Positions 15,043 to 23,199 of a DNA stretch of 42,321 nt are shown piece by piece. The notes under the pieces were generated by a model. That model worked only from the letters and a program-made list of their open reading frames with translations. It was not told the DNA's origin and made no database searches. The position numbers and the translations under genes are program-made. This DNA is from a virus. How positions within the stretch are numbered: position 1 is the stretch's first letter; every line of letters begins with the position of its first letter. The DNA is taken from the IMG/VR virus record IMGVR_UViG_3300047471_000188, positions 1 through 42,321 of that record. One strand, 5' to 3'.

Positions 15043-17063
15043 AGGCTCCGGTTCATCGTTCGCGGCAACCCATGGGGCGGCTTTCGGTCAAGCCTCGCAC
15101 GGGACCGCCCGGCCCCTCGCCCGGCCGCTCGCCGGGCATCTCGCCGAGCACCTCGCCGGGGAGCGGGTTTCCGTGGGTCGATGGCGACGTGCTGTTCGCG
15201 GCCGACCTGAACGCGGCGTTTCTTCCGACCTCCGGCGGCACGTTGACTGGCGACAGCGCGATGTCGGCGGGCTATTTCACCCTCGCTCTCGATCCCACCT
15301 CGCCGATGCACGCGGCGACGAAACAGTATGTCGATGGCGGCGGCGCGGGGGGCGGTGGCGGGCCGTTCCTGCCGACGACGGGCGGCTCGCTGAACGGACC
15401 GGGCAATCTGGTCGTCGGCGGCACGCTCGGGGTGACGGGTAACGCCACGTTCAGCGGCACGCACGCGGTCACCGGCGTCTCGACCGCGACGGGCGGCTTC
15501 AACGGCAACACGGTTTTCGGCATTGGCGGCGGCGGCGTCGGCACGGGATTGACGGTCAACAACGGCGCCCAGGTGAGGGCGTTGACAACCGGCTCGAACC
15601 TTCAGGCCCCGGCTTCCGCTCCCCTCACGCCGCTTATCTTTTCAAGCGGGTTCGTGACGGGAACAGTGGTGGGCGCCGGCGCATGGAACTCGGCGTCAGT
15701 CTCAGGAGACACGGCCGACTTTACGAACGCGGCGGACAATTCCGGCAAGATATGGAACCTGCAATATAATTTCAGTGGCACGGCGAAGGGCGGCAGGCAC
15801 GCGATCTGGGCGCAATTGAACCCCTCCAATCTGGTCAGCCCCGTCGAAGTCGTGCCGATCCTCGCCTCGATCACGGCGAACACGCCCATGGGCGGCTCGT
15901 TTCTTCAACCGCTCGCCACGGTGTGCAACGTCAACGCCCTGGCCACTGCTGTCGGCAGCACGCTCAACGAGATGGACTACTCCGCCCAGGCCAACGTCGT
16001 CGGCGTGAAGGGCGCCCTTCAGATCACGCTGTCAGGCGGCGATTTATTCCAGGGCGTATCGGCGGACGCGGGGTTGTTCTTCTCGAATAGCAATCTTTAC
16101 AATACGTCGCCCGGCATGCGAGCGGCCATCGCGCTCGGCAACACGGCGCAGGGTTTCCCGGTCGGGCTGAACGGGTCGGTCCTGACGATCATCCCGCAGA
16201 CGGCGAACCAGGGCAGCGGACAAAGCGGCCAGTTCATCCAGACGGCGACAACGAACGGCATTGACCTGCAATACCTCAACACGACGCTGCAATCCGGATA
16301 TTCCTATCGAGCGCCGGGGTTCGCTGTTGACGGGACGGGACAGGTGCGCGCCGCGCAGGGCATCGTGATGGGGCGAAGCGGTGCCGCTTATACCATCGAC
16401 GTGCCGGCGACGTTCGCGGTCAATTCCGTCGTTCCGAATGTGGCGGGGCTGCCGGTCGTGTCGGCCGGCGCCAGCCGCGCCAATTATTATCCCGGCGACC
16501 TGGTGAGCGGCTCGGGTTCTCCCGCCGGGCAATACCAGGTCACCCACACCAAAGCCATGTCGGCGGCGGTCACGGCGGGCGGTTCGGGCGGGACGAACGG
16601 CGCTCAGGTCGTGACGCTCACCACCGGAACCGGTACGCAGGCCACGGTGAACGTCACGGTGTCGGGTGGCGCCGTCACGGCGGTCAACTCGATCGCCACG
16701 GCGGGCGACTACACGGTCAATCCGACCAATCTCAACGCCGTGCCGGTGACGGGAGCGGGCCTGACGGGGGCGACACTGGCGGTGGGCATGGGCGCGCTCA
16801 CCGTCGCGGTGCTGGTGCCTGATGTGTTCGCCACGAACATCACGGCGATCGCGGTGGTTGGCGGGTCCGGCACGGGCCTGACGCTGACGGCGACCAACCA
16901 GGCGCGCTCCGACATTTCGCTGCAACCATCGGGCGGGGCGCTGCGCCTGCCCGGTATCCCCGCCTCGACCAGCTACGCCAGTGACGCGGCGGCGGCCACC
17001 GGGGGCGTTCCGGTCGGGCAGCTTTACCGCAATGGATCAGTTCTGCAAGTGAGGGTGGCCTGA
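15039..17063 (+). CDS. Long tail fibre with proline-rich N-terminus and shared anchor motif
   Basis: 674 residues from GTG. Residues 1-43 are basic and rich in Pro/Gly/Ser (GPPGPSPGRSPG), collagen-like in flavour. FPWVDGDVLFAADLNAAF (44-61) is the anchor motif shared with the spike at 4935 and the fibre at 14005, followed by SGGTLTGDSAM and MHAATKQYVDGG, typical of phage fibre shafts. The rest is Gly/Thr/Asn-rich beta structure with hydrophobic turns. No S74 domain is seen. It probably forms a trimeric receptor-binding fibre. The stop overlaps the next start (TGATG). Confidence 0.82.
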   Translation: MKAPVHRSRQPMGRLSVKPRTGPPGPSPGRSPGISPSTSPGSGFPWVDGDVLFAADLNAAFLPTSGGTLTGDSAMSAGYFTLALDPTSPMHAATKQYVDGGGAGGGGGPFLPTTGGSLNGPGNLVVGGTLGVTGNATFSGTHAVTGVSTATGGFNGNTVFGIGGGGVGTGLTVNNGAQVRALTTGSNLQAPASAPLTPLIFSSGFVTGTVVGAGAWNSASVSGDTADFTNAADNSGKIWNLQYNFSGTAKGGRHAIWAQLNPSNLVSPVEVVPILASITANTPMGGSFLQPLATVCNVNALATAVGSTLNEMDYSAQANVVGVKGALQITLSGGDLFQGVSADAGLFFSNSNLYNTSPGMRAAIALGNTAQGFPVGLNGSVLTIIPQTANQGSGQSGQFIQTATTNGIDLQYLNTTLQSGYSYRAPGFAVDGTGQVRAAQGIVMGRSGAAYTIDVPATFAVNSVVPNVAGLPVVSAGASRANYYPGDLVSGSGSPAGQYQVTHTKAMSAAVTAGGSGGTNGAQVVTLTTGTGTQATVNVTVSGGAVTAVNSIATAGDYTVNPTNLNAVPVTGAGLTGATLAVGMGALTVAVLVPDVFATNITAIAVVGGSGTGLTLTATNQARSDISLQPSGGALRLPGIPASTSYASDAAAATGGVPVGQLYRNGSVLQVRVA

Positions 17064-17230
17064 TGGACGCTGTCGACTACGATCCCGACATCCTCGCCCG
17101 TGAGGCCCGTGCGCCACAGCCGCCGCCGCCGGAGAGCGAGGCGCTGCAACAGATGCTGTCGGAGGCGCTCAACCGCGAAATGATCCTCCGCGCCGAACTG
17201 GTGCGGCTGCGGCGGGCCGCGCCGGCGTGA
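17063..17230 (+). CDS. Small fibre-linked helical protein
   Basis: 55 residues; the ATG shares its A with the fibre stop (TGATG). The first half is acidic and proline-rich (PQPPPPESEALQQ), the second half an amphipathic helix (LSEALNREMILRAELVRLRR). Small proteins with this shape often sit between fibre and hub genes in phages, but no function is recognised. Coding is supported by the coupled start and by GC-rich third positions. Confidence 0.6.
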   Translation: MDAVDYDPDILAREARAPQPPPPESEALQQMLSEALNREMILRAELVRLRRAAPA

Positions 17231-17240
17231 CGAAGATCGC

Positions 17241-19136
17241 GTGAAACAGCCACTCCTTGGCGGGGCGTATCAGGCCAGGAGCGTTATCGCGTCGGCGCAG
17301 CGCTGCCTCAATCTCTTCTCCGAGCCGATGCCGCAGGCGCAGGGTGAACCCGCCCCCGCCGCTCATTATCCCACGCCGGGCACGCGGCCGTTGTCCACGA
17401 TCGGCGCCGGCCCGATCAGAGGCATTCGGCAGGTCGCCACGGGCGAGACGTTCGTGGTGTCGGGCCAAGGCGTTTATCTCGTCGGGCCAACCTATGTCGG
17501 AACGCACCTCGGCGACATCACACCCAGCCTGACGACGCCCGTCTCGATGTCCGACAACGGCCGGGATCTGGTCATCGTTGATGGCTCATCGAACGGTTGG
17601 CATGTCACGCTGCCGGAACATGCCTTCGCCCCGATCGTTCAGACCGGCGCGCTCAACCCCTCGGTCGCCAAGGTCACCGAGGCAATCGCCGCGAACGGCG
17701 CCCGGTATGTCCCCTTCATCCTGCCGTTCGACGGCGCCGTTACCAGCCTCACGGTCTCGCTCGCCGCCGGTTACTCGGGGCACATGAAATGCTCGGTGTT
17801 CGCCGACGACGGGTCGCCGGCCGCCGAACTCGCCTCCGCCAACACCATCACGAACCCCGTCACGGGGGTCAACACGTTTACCTTCACGTCGCCCTCGGCG
17901 CCGGCGGCGCTGACACGGAATACCATCTACTGGGTGGGCTTCGTGAGCGACGTGACGGCGGGAACCTGGAATGTCGATAATACCGTGCCGGGCGGATTCA
18001 GTAACACGCCCTACGCCAGCTTCCCGGTAGCGGGGCCGGGTATTGTCCTCGCCACCTCGGTCTGTGTTTCGTTGTTCTGGGACAGCGACCCCGGCGGTAT
18101 CTTCGCGGGCGGCGACCGGGTCGATTACCTGGATACTTATTTCCTGTTCAACAAACCCAACACGCCACAATTCTACTCGTCCAACAGCCTCGCGCTGACG
18201 TTCGACCCGCTGTGGTTCGCGAACAAAGAGAGTTACCCGGACCTGCTGCGGACTTTGATCGTCGCCAAGCGTGACATCTGGCTGATCGGCGACAAGACGA
18301 CGGAAGTATGGGCCAATGTCGGCGCGGCCGACTTCCCGTTCGCCAGTCAGAGCGAGATCATCATCGATCACGGCACGGCGGCGATTTACTCCGCCGCGAC
18401 CTACGATAACAGCGTGTTCTGGCTGAGCGCCGACAGAGCCGGGCAGGGCATCGTCATCCAGGGGTCGGGCTACACCGCGAAACGGATCTCGACCTACGCG
18501 ATCGAGAACGAGCTCGCCGGTTACGCGAAAATCGATGACGCCATCGGCTTTTGTTACCAGATCGGTGGTCACGCTTTCTATGTCCTGACGTTTCCGGCGC
18601 AAGACAAAACCTGGGTCTTCGATATCACCACGGGCGACTGGCATGAGTGGTGCTGGCTGTCGGGAAGCACTGAACACCGGCACCGGGCCAACTGTTACTG
18701 GCCGGTCAGTGGCGTGCCCGTTGTCGGCGACTGGCAAACCGGCGCCCTCTATGCGCTCGACCATCGCGTGCTCACGGACAGCGGCGCGCCGATTAAGCGC
18801 GTGCGCTCGTTCCCGCATATCGTCGCGGAGGGGGATCGTATTTTCTACCGGCAGTTCGTCGCCGATCTCGAAACGGGAACATCGACCGCCCCGGGCGACA
18901 CGATATCGCTGCGCTGGTCGAACGATCGCGGTCACACCTGGGGTAATCCCGTCGCGCAATCGATCGGCGATCCCGGCGAATACCTGACCAGCCTGCAATG
19001 GCAACGCCTCGGGTATGCGCGGGACCGGGTGTTCGAGCTGTCCTGGACCGCGCCCGTCGCGACGGCGTTGCAGGGCGCGTGGATCGACGCGATCCGCGGC
19101 GACGGCGGCGACCCGCGGCAAGGCCAGGGCGCATGA
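17241..19136 (+). CDS. Tail hub protein, P22 gp10 type, with inserted beta domain
   Basis: 631 residues from GTG (P22 gp10 has about 470). The start (LLGGAYQARSVIASAQRCLN, NLFSEPMP, HYPTPGTRPL) and the later propeller-like segments (GGDRVDYLDTYFLFN, LIGDKTTEVWANVGAADFPF, DNSVFWLSADRAGQG, DWHEWCWLSG) match the gp10 packaged-DNA stabilisation family. Residues about 132-282 are an extra Ig/jelly-roll-like module (LPFDGAVTSLTVSLAAGYSG, HMKCSVFADDGSP, NTIYWVGFVSD) of a type seen in many surface proteins. The hub joins the adaptor to spikes and needle. It overlaps the following gene by ATGA. Confidence 0.88.
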   Translation: MKQPLLGGAYQARSVIASAQRCLNLFSEPMPQAQGEPAPAAHYPTPGTRPLSTIGAGPIRGIRQVATGETFVVSGQGVYLVGPTYVGTHLGDITPSLTTPVSMSDNGRDLVIVDGSSNGWHVTLPEHAFAPIVQTGALNPSVAKVTEAIAANGARYVPFILPFDGAVTSLTVSLAAGYSGHMKCSVFADDGSPAAELASANTITNPVTGVNTFTFTSPSAPAALTRNTIYWVGFVSDVTAGTWNVDNTVPGGFSNTPYASFPVAGPGIVLATSVCVSLFWDSDPGGIFAGGDRVDYLDTYFLFNKPNTPQFYSSNSLALTFDPLWFANKESYPDLLRTLIVAKRDIWLIGDKTTEVWANVGAADFPFASQSEIIIDHGTAAIYSAATYDNSVFWLSADRAGQGIVIQGSGYTAKRISTYAIENELAGYAKIDDAIGFCYQIGGHAFYVLTFPAQDKTWVFDITTGDWHEWCWLSGSTEHRHRANCYWPVSGVPVVGDWQTGALYALDHRVLTDSGAPIKRVRSFPHIVAEGDRIFYRQFVADLETGTSTAPGDTISLRWSNDRGHTWGNPVAQSIGDPGEYLTSLQWQRLGYARDRVFELSWTAPVATALQGAWIDAIRGDGGDPRQGQGA

Positions 19137-19780
19137 CGCTCGCCCCCGGAGGCATGCGGAGGCAGACGCGGCGGCTTCGGAGCGTGGCGCCGGGGGCGGC
19201 CCCGCTCGCGACATCCGGGGCGTCCTCCAGCCGGATCGACTGCGCGTTGCCGCCGCCGCAGTTCGCCGTCGATCCCGATGGCACGCTATCGGCCGCGTGG
19301 TGGGCCTGTATCGGCGCGGTGCATAGTCGCACGGGCGGCGGCGAGGGCATCCCGACAGAGCAGGTCGTGACCGCGCTGGCCGCCGAGACAGAGGCGCGTA
19401 TCGCGGGCGACACCACGCAGACCGCCAATCTGGCCGCCGAGGCCGTCGCGCGGGCGAACGCCGATACGTCGCTGACGACGGCCCTGGCCAGCGAGACCTC
19501 CGCCCGCATCGCGGCGGACACGACGCTACAGGCGAACATCAACGCGCTGGCGCGTGTGCTTGGCGGCAGCGGCGCCACGGACGGCACCGGCCACGCGTCC
19601 GTCACATTCTCGACGCCGTTTGTCTCGCTGATGTCTTTCGTGGCGACGCCCCTCGCCACGTCGCCGACCGCGGTCAGCCTCGCGGCATCGGCCACGGCAA
19701 CGGGCGCGGACGTTTACGCGAGCGCCGCCGGCGCGGGCGTGGCCGTGGGGTTCTACTGGGCGGGAATCGGTACGGTATGA
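19133..19780 (+). CDS. Tail needle candidate (gp26-like position and architecture)
   Basis: 215 residues. Residues 1-75 are basic and then beta/loop; 76-145 are a long Ala/Thr heptad coiled coil with repeated AAETEARIAGDT and ASETSARIAADT; 150-215 are a small Gly/Ala-rich beta tip (VSLMSFVATPLA, YASAAGAGVAVGFYWAG). P22 gp26, the trimeric coiled-coil needle that plugs the tail, lies directly after gene 10 and has 233 residues; position, size and coiled coil agree. There is no direct sequence match that I can claim, so a trimeric fibre remains possible. The start overlaps the hub stop. Confidence 0.68.
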   Translation: MTLAPGGMRRQTRRLRSVAPGAAPLATSGASSSRIDCALPPPQFAVDPDGTLSAAWWACIGAVHSRTGGGEGIPTEQVVTALAAETEARIAGDTTQTANLAAEAVARANADTSLTTALASETSARIAADTTLQANINALARVLGGSGATDGTGHASVTFSTPFVSLMSFVATPLATSPTAVSLAASATATGADVYASAAGAGVAVGFYWAGIGTV

Positions 19781-20340
19781 GAAACTTTGAACTCGTCGCC
19801 ACCGGCATCGATGTGCTGCCGCTGATCGTCGCGCTGCGGGCGCGGCCGTCGTTGTGGAACGCGCACGACTTCCGCACCACCTACACCGGCACGCCGCACC
19901 GCGATGTGGACGACGTGCTGCTGCGCTTTTCAGCGCCGCCCAAGACCGCCGATCCGGGGCGCCTGGACGACGTGCTGGAGGACATGGAGCCGGTGGCCTA
20001 CCCGGCGTGGCGCGAACTGCCCCAGGTTCGGCCCATCGTGTTCGACCTGATGCGCCGCGTCGAGGCGGTCAGCCTGGGCCGTGTCATCATCACCCGCCTG
20101 CGCCCCGGCGGGCGTATCGCGCCGCACGCCGACGTGGACGGGGAATATTGCACGCGCGAGGACGGCATGCGGTTTCATATCGTGCTGCAAGGGCTCCCCG
20201 GCAGCCTGTATCACTGCGGAGACGAAACGATACAGATGTTGACCGGGACCGCCTGGTGGTTCCAGCACCGCGAGGTTCACGCCGTCGAAAATAACTCGGC
20301 GGATGACCGCGTACATCTGCTGGTGGACGTGCGGACTTGA
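19777..20340 (+). CDS. 2-oxoglutarate/Fe(II)-dependent oxygenase (aspartyl/asparaginyl beta-hydroxylase-like)
   Basis: 187 residues. The double-stranded beta-helix iron site is visible: HAD at residues 117-119 in IAPHADVDGEY, the distal His at 168 in QHREVHAVENNS, and the Arg in DDRVHLLVDV as likely 2-oxoglutarate ligand. RFHIVLQGLPGSLYHCGDE fits the Asp/Asn hydroxylase family core. It would hydroxylate a protein side chain or small molecule. It overlaps both neighbours (ATGA before, TGATG after) inside the tail operon, pointing to modification of virion proteins during assembly; this target is inferred. Confidence 0.82.
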   Translation: MRNFELVATGIDVLPLIVALRARPSLWNAHDFRTTYTGTPHRDVDDVLLRFSAPPKTADPGRLDDVLEDMEPVAYPAWRELPQVRPIVFDLMRRVEAVSLGRVIITRLRPGGRIAPHADVDGEYCTREDGMRFHIVLQGLPGSLYHCGDETIQMLTGTAWWFQHREVHAVENNSADDRVHLLVDVRT

Positions 20341-20792
20341 TGACCGCGCAGCCGGAGCCGTGGCGGCCGACCCTTGACGAGATGCTGCCGTTGCTGCCGC
20401 TGCACTGGGACGAACTGGCTCTGGACAAGGCGCACGCGCCGCTGGCGCCGCGGTGGGATGTCTACGACGCGCGCGACGCCGCCGGCGAGTTGCACATCGT
20501 CACGCTGCGCGAGGATGGCCGTCTGGTCGGCTATTATTGGGGCTTCATCGCGCCGGGGCTTCACTATTCGACGTGCCTGACCGCGCAGATGGACATCTTT
20601 TTCGTGCATCCGGAGCACCGGAACGGGCGCGGCGGGACGATCCTGTTTCAGGCGGTCGAGCGGGAACTGAAGCGCCGGGGAGTGCGGCGCTGGTTCGTCG
20701 GCGCCAAGCTGCACCGCGACGCCTCGCCGCTGTTCAAACGCCTCGGCTTCGCCCCGGTCGAGACCTATCACTCGAAATTGTTAGGAAGCTGA
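20340..20792 (+). CDS. GNAT-family N-acetyltransferase
   Basis: 150 residues. The acetyl-CoA-binding motif A is visible in MDIFFVHPEHRNGRGGTILF (R-N-G-R-G-G loop), followed by VERELKRRGVRRWFVG and the C-terminal LFKRLGFAPVETYHSK. The ATG overlaps the oxygenase stop (TGATG) and is preferred to the TTG three bases earlier. Known family reaction: acetyl transfer from acetyl-CoA to an amine. As the direct partner of the oxygenase in the tail operon it may modify a tail or ejection protein or a host component; the substrate is unknown. Confidence 0.85.
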   Translation: MTAQPEPWRPTLDEMLPLLPLHWDELALDKAHAPLAPRWDVYDARDAAGELHIVTLREDGRLVGYYWGFIAPGLHYSTCLTAQMDIFFVHPEHRNGRGGTILFQAVERELKRRGVRRWFVGAKLHRDASPLFKRLGFAPVETYHSKLLGS

Positions 20793-20793
20793 C

Positions 20794-21588
20794 ATGGTAG
20801 CGGCGGCGGCTGTAATGGCGGGCTCGGCGGTTCTGGGCGCCGGCACATCGATCCTCGGAAGCCAGACGGCGGCAGGATCGGCGAAGGCCGCCGCCGGGCA
20901 GCAGCAACAGCAATACAATCTCAACCGGACCACGTCGGCCCCTTATTTCGAGCGTGGCTCGGACGCGATGCAGAACGCGTTGCAGGTCGCGCAGACCGGG
21001 CAGACCGGCGGCGGTCCCGACTACGTGGCGCAGGCGGCGGCGCGCATCCCCGGCCAGATGACGCTGGCCGACCTGGAGCAGACGCCGGGCTATCAGTTCA
21101 CGCTCAACCAAGGGCTCAAGAGCACGCAGAGCGCGATGGCGGCGCGCGGGCTCGGCGTCAGCGGAGCGTCGATGAAAGGCGCGGCGAAGTATGCCACCGG
21201 GTTGGCGAACCAAACGTACCTCGATCAATTCAATGTCCAGCAGCAACGGTTCGGCGATTATTTGAACATGAACACAGCCCAGCAGGGCAACCTGACGAAC
21301 CAGTTCAACCGGTTGCAGAGCCTCGCCACGATCGGCGAGAACGCGGCCAACCAAACGGGCGCGCAGGGCACGCAGGCGGCGGCCACGGCGGGCGGGTATC
21401 TCAATCAGGCGGGTCTCGCGCAGGCGGCGGGCTATCAGGGCGTCGGCAACGCGCTGACATCTGGGGTGAACAACTACCTCGGCTATCAGGCGTTCAATAA
21501 CGCTCTGAAACAACCTGGACTGGGCGGCTACGGCAACACCGGCATATCTCCTGCTCAAGGGCAGGCGATCTACGACGCCGCGATATAG
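20794..21588 (+). CDS. Ejection (DNA-transfer) protein, gp7-like
   Basis: 264 residues, Ala/Gly/Gln-rich. The N-terminal hydrophobic segment (AAAAVMAGSAVLGAGTSILG) is followed by QQQQQYN and SAPYFERGSDAMQNALQ, and by LEQTPGYQFTLNQGLKSTQS and MAARGLGVSGASMKGA, a pattern very common in podovirus internal proteins that leave the capsid before the DNA. No cysteine, mostly helical. The order gp7-gp20-gp16 in P22 agrees with its place as first of three. The ribosome site (AGGA) lies in the end of the acetyltransferase gene. Confidence 0.8.
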   Translation: MVAAAAVMAGSAVLGAGTSILGSQTAAGSAKAAAGQQQQQYNLNRTTSAPYFERGSDAMQNALQVAQTGQTGGGPDYVAQAAARIPGQMTLADLEQTPGYQFTLNQGLKSTQSAMAARGLGVSGASMKGAAKYATGLANQTYLDQFNVQQQRFGDYLNMNTAQQGNLTNQFNRLQSLATIGENAANQTGAQGTQAAATAGGYLNQAGLAQAAGYQGVGNALTSGVNNYLGYQAFNNALKQPGLGGYGNTGISPAQGQAIYDAAI

Positions 21589-21603
21589 CGAAGAGGACGC
21601 GCC

Positions 21604-23196
21604 ATGGGCGATTCACTGAACGCATTGCTCCAGGGCCAGCGTGCCGGTTCCGTGCTCGAAGGCATCGCGCATCCGGCCGTCGTCAACCCGCTCGCCGCCA
21701 TCCAGGCCGGCACCCAGGCCGCGCAGCATGTGTATGAGACGCGCGGGCTTCAGGCGCAGCAGGCGCTCGGCAACATCCTCCAGCAATCCACGGACGAGAA
21801 CGGCAACGTGGACTATCAGGACGCGCAACGGCGGGCGGCGGCGGCGGGGCCGGTCGTGCAGATGGGGATGCAGAGTTACCTGACGAACAACGCCCAGTTG
21901 CGCGGGGCGCAGATCAATCAGGCCGGGGCGATGAACGGGCTGATGGCGATGCACGGCATGACGCTGACGAAAGACCCGTCAGACGCCAACGTGAACGCGG
22001 TCTTCGACAATCTGGCGGCGAACGGCATGCCCGCCGATGTCGTGGCGCGAGAACGGGCGCGCGTGTTGGCCATGTCGCCGGCCGACCGGCAGAACCACGC
22101 TTATCAGGAAGGGCTCGCCCATCTCGACCAGATGCGGCAGGTGCTCGGTCAGACGACAGCCACGAACGTCGGCCCAAGGATCGAGGCCACGACGCTTAAC
22201 CAACCCGCGCCGGGATCGCCTGGCGGTAGCATTGTCCTGGGAAACGGCGGTGTGGGAACCGGACTGGACCCCGGACAGAGCGCGGCATACCAACAATGGC
22301 TGCTGGCCCCGGTCGAGGCGCCGGACCCGGCGAACCCATCGCAGATGAAGCATTACGCCACGCGCGGAGCCTACTTCCAGGAACGCGGCGTCGATCCCGC
22401 CCAGGTGTGGCCCGGTGCGTTGCAGGGCGGAGGGGCGCCTGGAGCAGGGACGCCAGGAACACAGGCCCCCGCCCCGCCGGGCGGCGGCCCTGGACCATCC
22501 CCGAACAAGCCCGCCAAGGTGTTTGGCGCGGGTTCAAGCGTTAGTTCGCCGTCGCAGGCGGATCTGGACGCGCAGAAGGCATCAACCGACCTGTTCAACA
22601 CGTCCAACGCCAACGCGGCTAGCTACCAGCAGCGTATCTTCCCGATCGTCCAGGCGATTGATCTCCTGAAGTCTGGTAACGTAACGACCGGACAGGGCGC
22701 TGATGCCATGAACGCCGTCAAAAGCCGCCTGATGACCGTGGCATCAACATTTGGATGGGATGCTCAATCAATCGAACAGGCCGATTACGATAAGCTATCG
22801 AAATATACTCAGCAATATATCAACTCACAGGGACTGTCGGCACGATCGGATCAGGCACTGGCGTCGGCTGTCACAGGCAATCCCGGATCTCATGTTTCCA
22901 CGCTGGCGAATAAGGATGTCTGGCCGGTCCTGCTTGGGATGGAGCGCATGAATCAAATGATAAACACCGATTTCAAATCCCAGAGCGGAAAGCCGGCTGA
23001 CTTCGGAAATTTCGCGTCCAACTGGCAGAACACCCACGATCCTCGCGCGTTCCTGATTGATCAAATGGATGGCCCACAACGTACGAAGATGCTGGCCAGC
23101 ATGACCAATGAACAAAAGACCGCCTACTATCGCACCTTGAAACTAGTGGACCAAAATCCTGGTGTGATGCTGACCGCGCCAATGCCGGGACACTAA
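21604..23196 (+). CDS. Ejection protein, gp20-like position
   Basis: 530 residues, helical and Gln/Ala-rich for the first 200 (ALLQGQRAGSVLEGIAHPAV, IQAGTQAAQHVYETRGLQAQ), a Pro/Gly-rich linker at about 275-315, and a helical C-terminal domain (QRIFPIVQAIDLLKSGNVTT, DYDKLSKYTQQYINSQGL, MINTDFKSQSGKPADFG). No enzyme motif. Second in the ejection block, matching P22 gene 20 by position; the sequence alone only says internal virion protein. The ribosome site GAAGAGGA precedes the ATG. The 3' third uses noticeably more A/T-rich codons than the 5' part, suggesting a mosaic junction near 22600. Confidence 0.75.
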   Translation: MGDSLNALLQGQRAGSVLEGIAHPAVVNPLAAIQAGTQAAQHVYETRGLQAQQALGNILQQSTDENGNVDYQDAQRRAAAAGPVVQMGMQSYLTNNAQLRGAQINQAGAMNGLMAMHGMTLTKDPSDANVNAVFDNLAANGMPADVVARERARVLAMSPADRQNHAYQEGLAHLDQMRQVLGQTTATNVGPRIEATTLNQPAPGSPGGSIVLGNGGVGTGLDPGQSAAYQQWLLAPVEAPDPANPSQMKHYATRGAYFQERGVDPAQVWPGALQGGGAPGAGTPGTQAPAPPGGGPGPSPNKPAKVFGAGSSVSSPSQADLDAQKASTDLFNTSNANAASYQQRIFPIVQAIDLLKSGNVTTGQGADAMNAVKSRLMTVASTFGWDAQSIEQADYDKLSKYTQQYINSQGLSARSDQALASAVTGNPGSHVSTLANKDVWPVLLGMERMNQMINTDFKSQSGKPADFGNFASNWQNTHDPRAFLIDQMDGPQRTKMLASMTNEQKTAYYRTLKLVDQNPGVMLTAPMPGH

Positions 23197-23199
23197 GCC

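Noticed and set aside
17586-19214. Leftward 542-codon open frame
   Set aside because: Lies opposite the well-supported gp10-like hub gene; Arg/Ala/Gly-rich translation typical of the antisense of GC-rich coding DNA.
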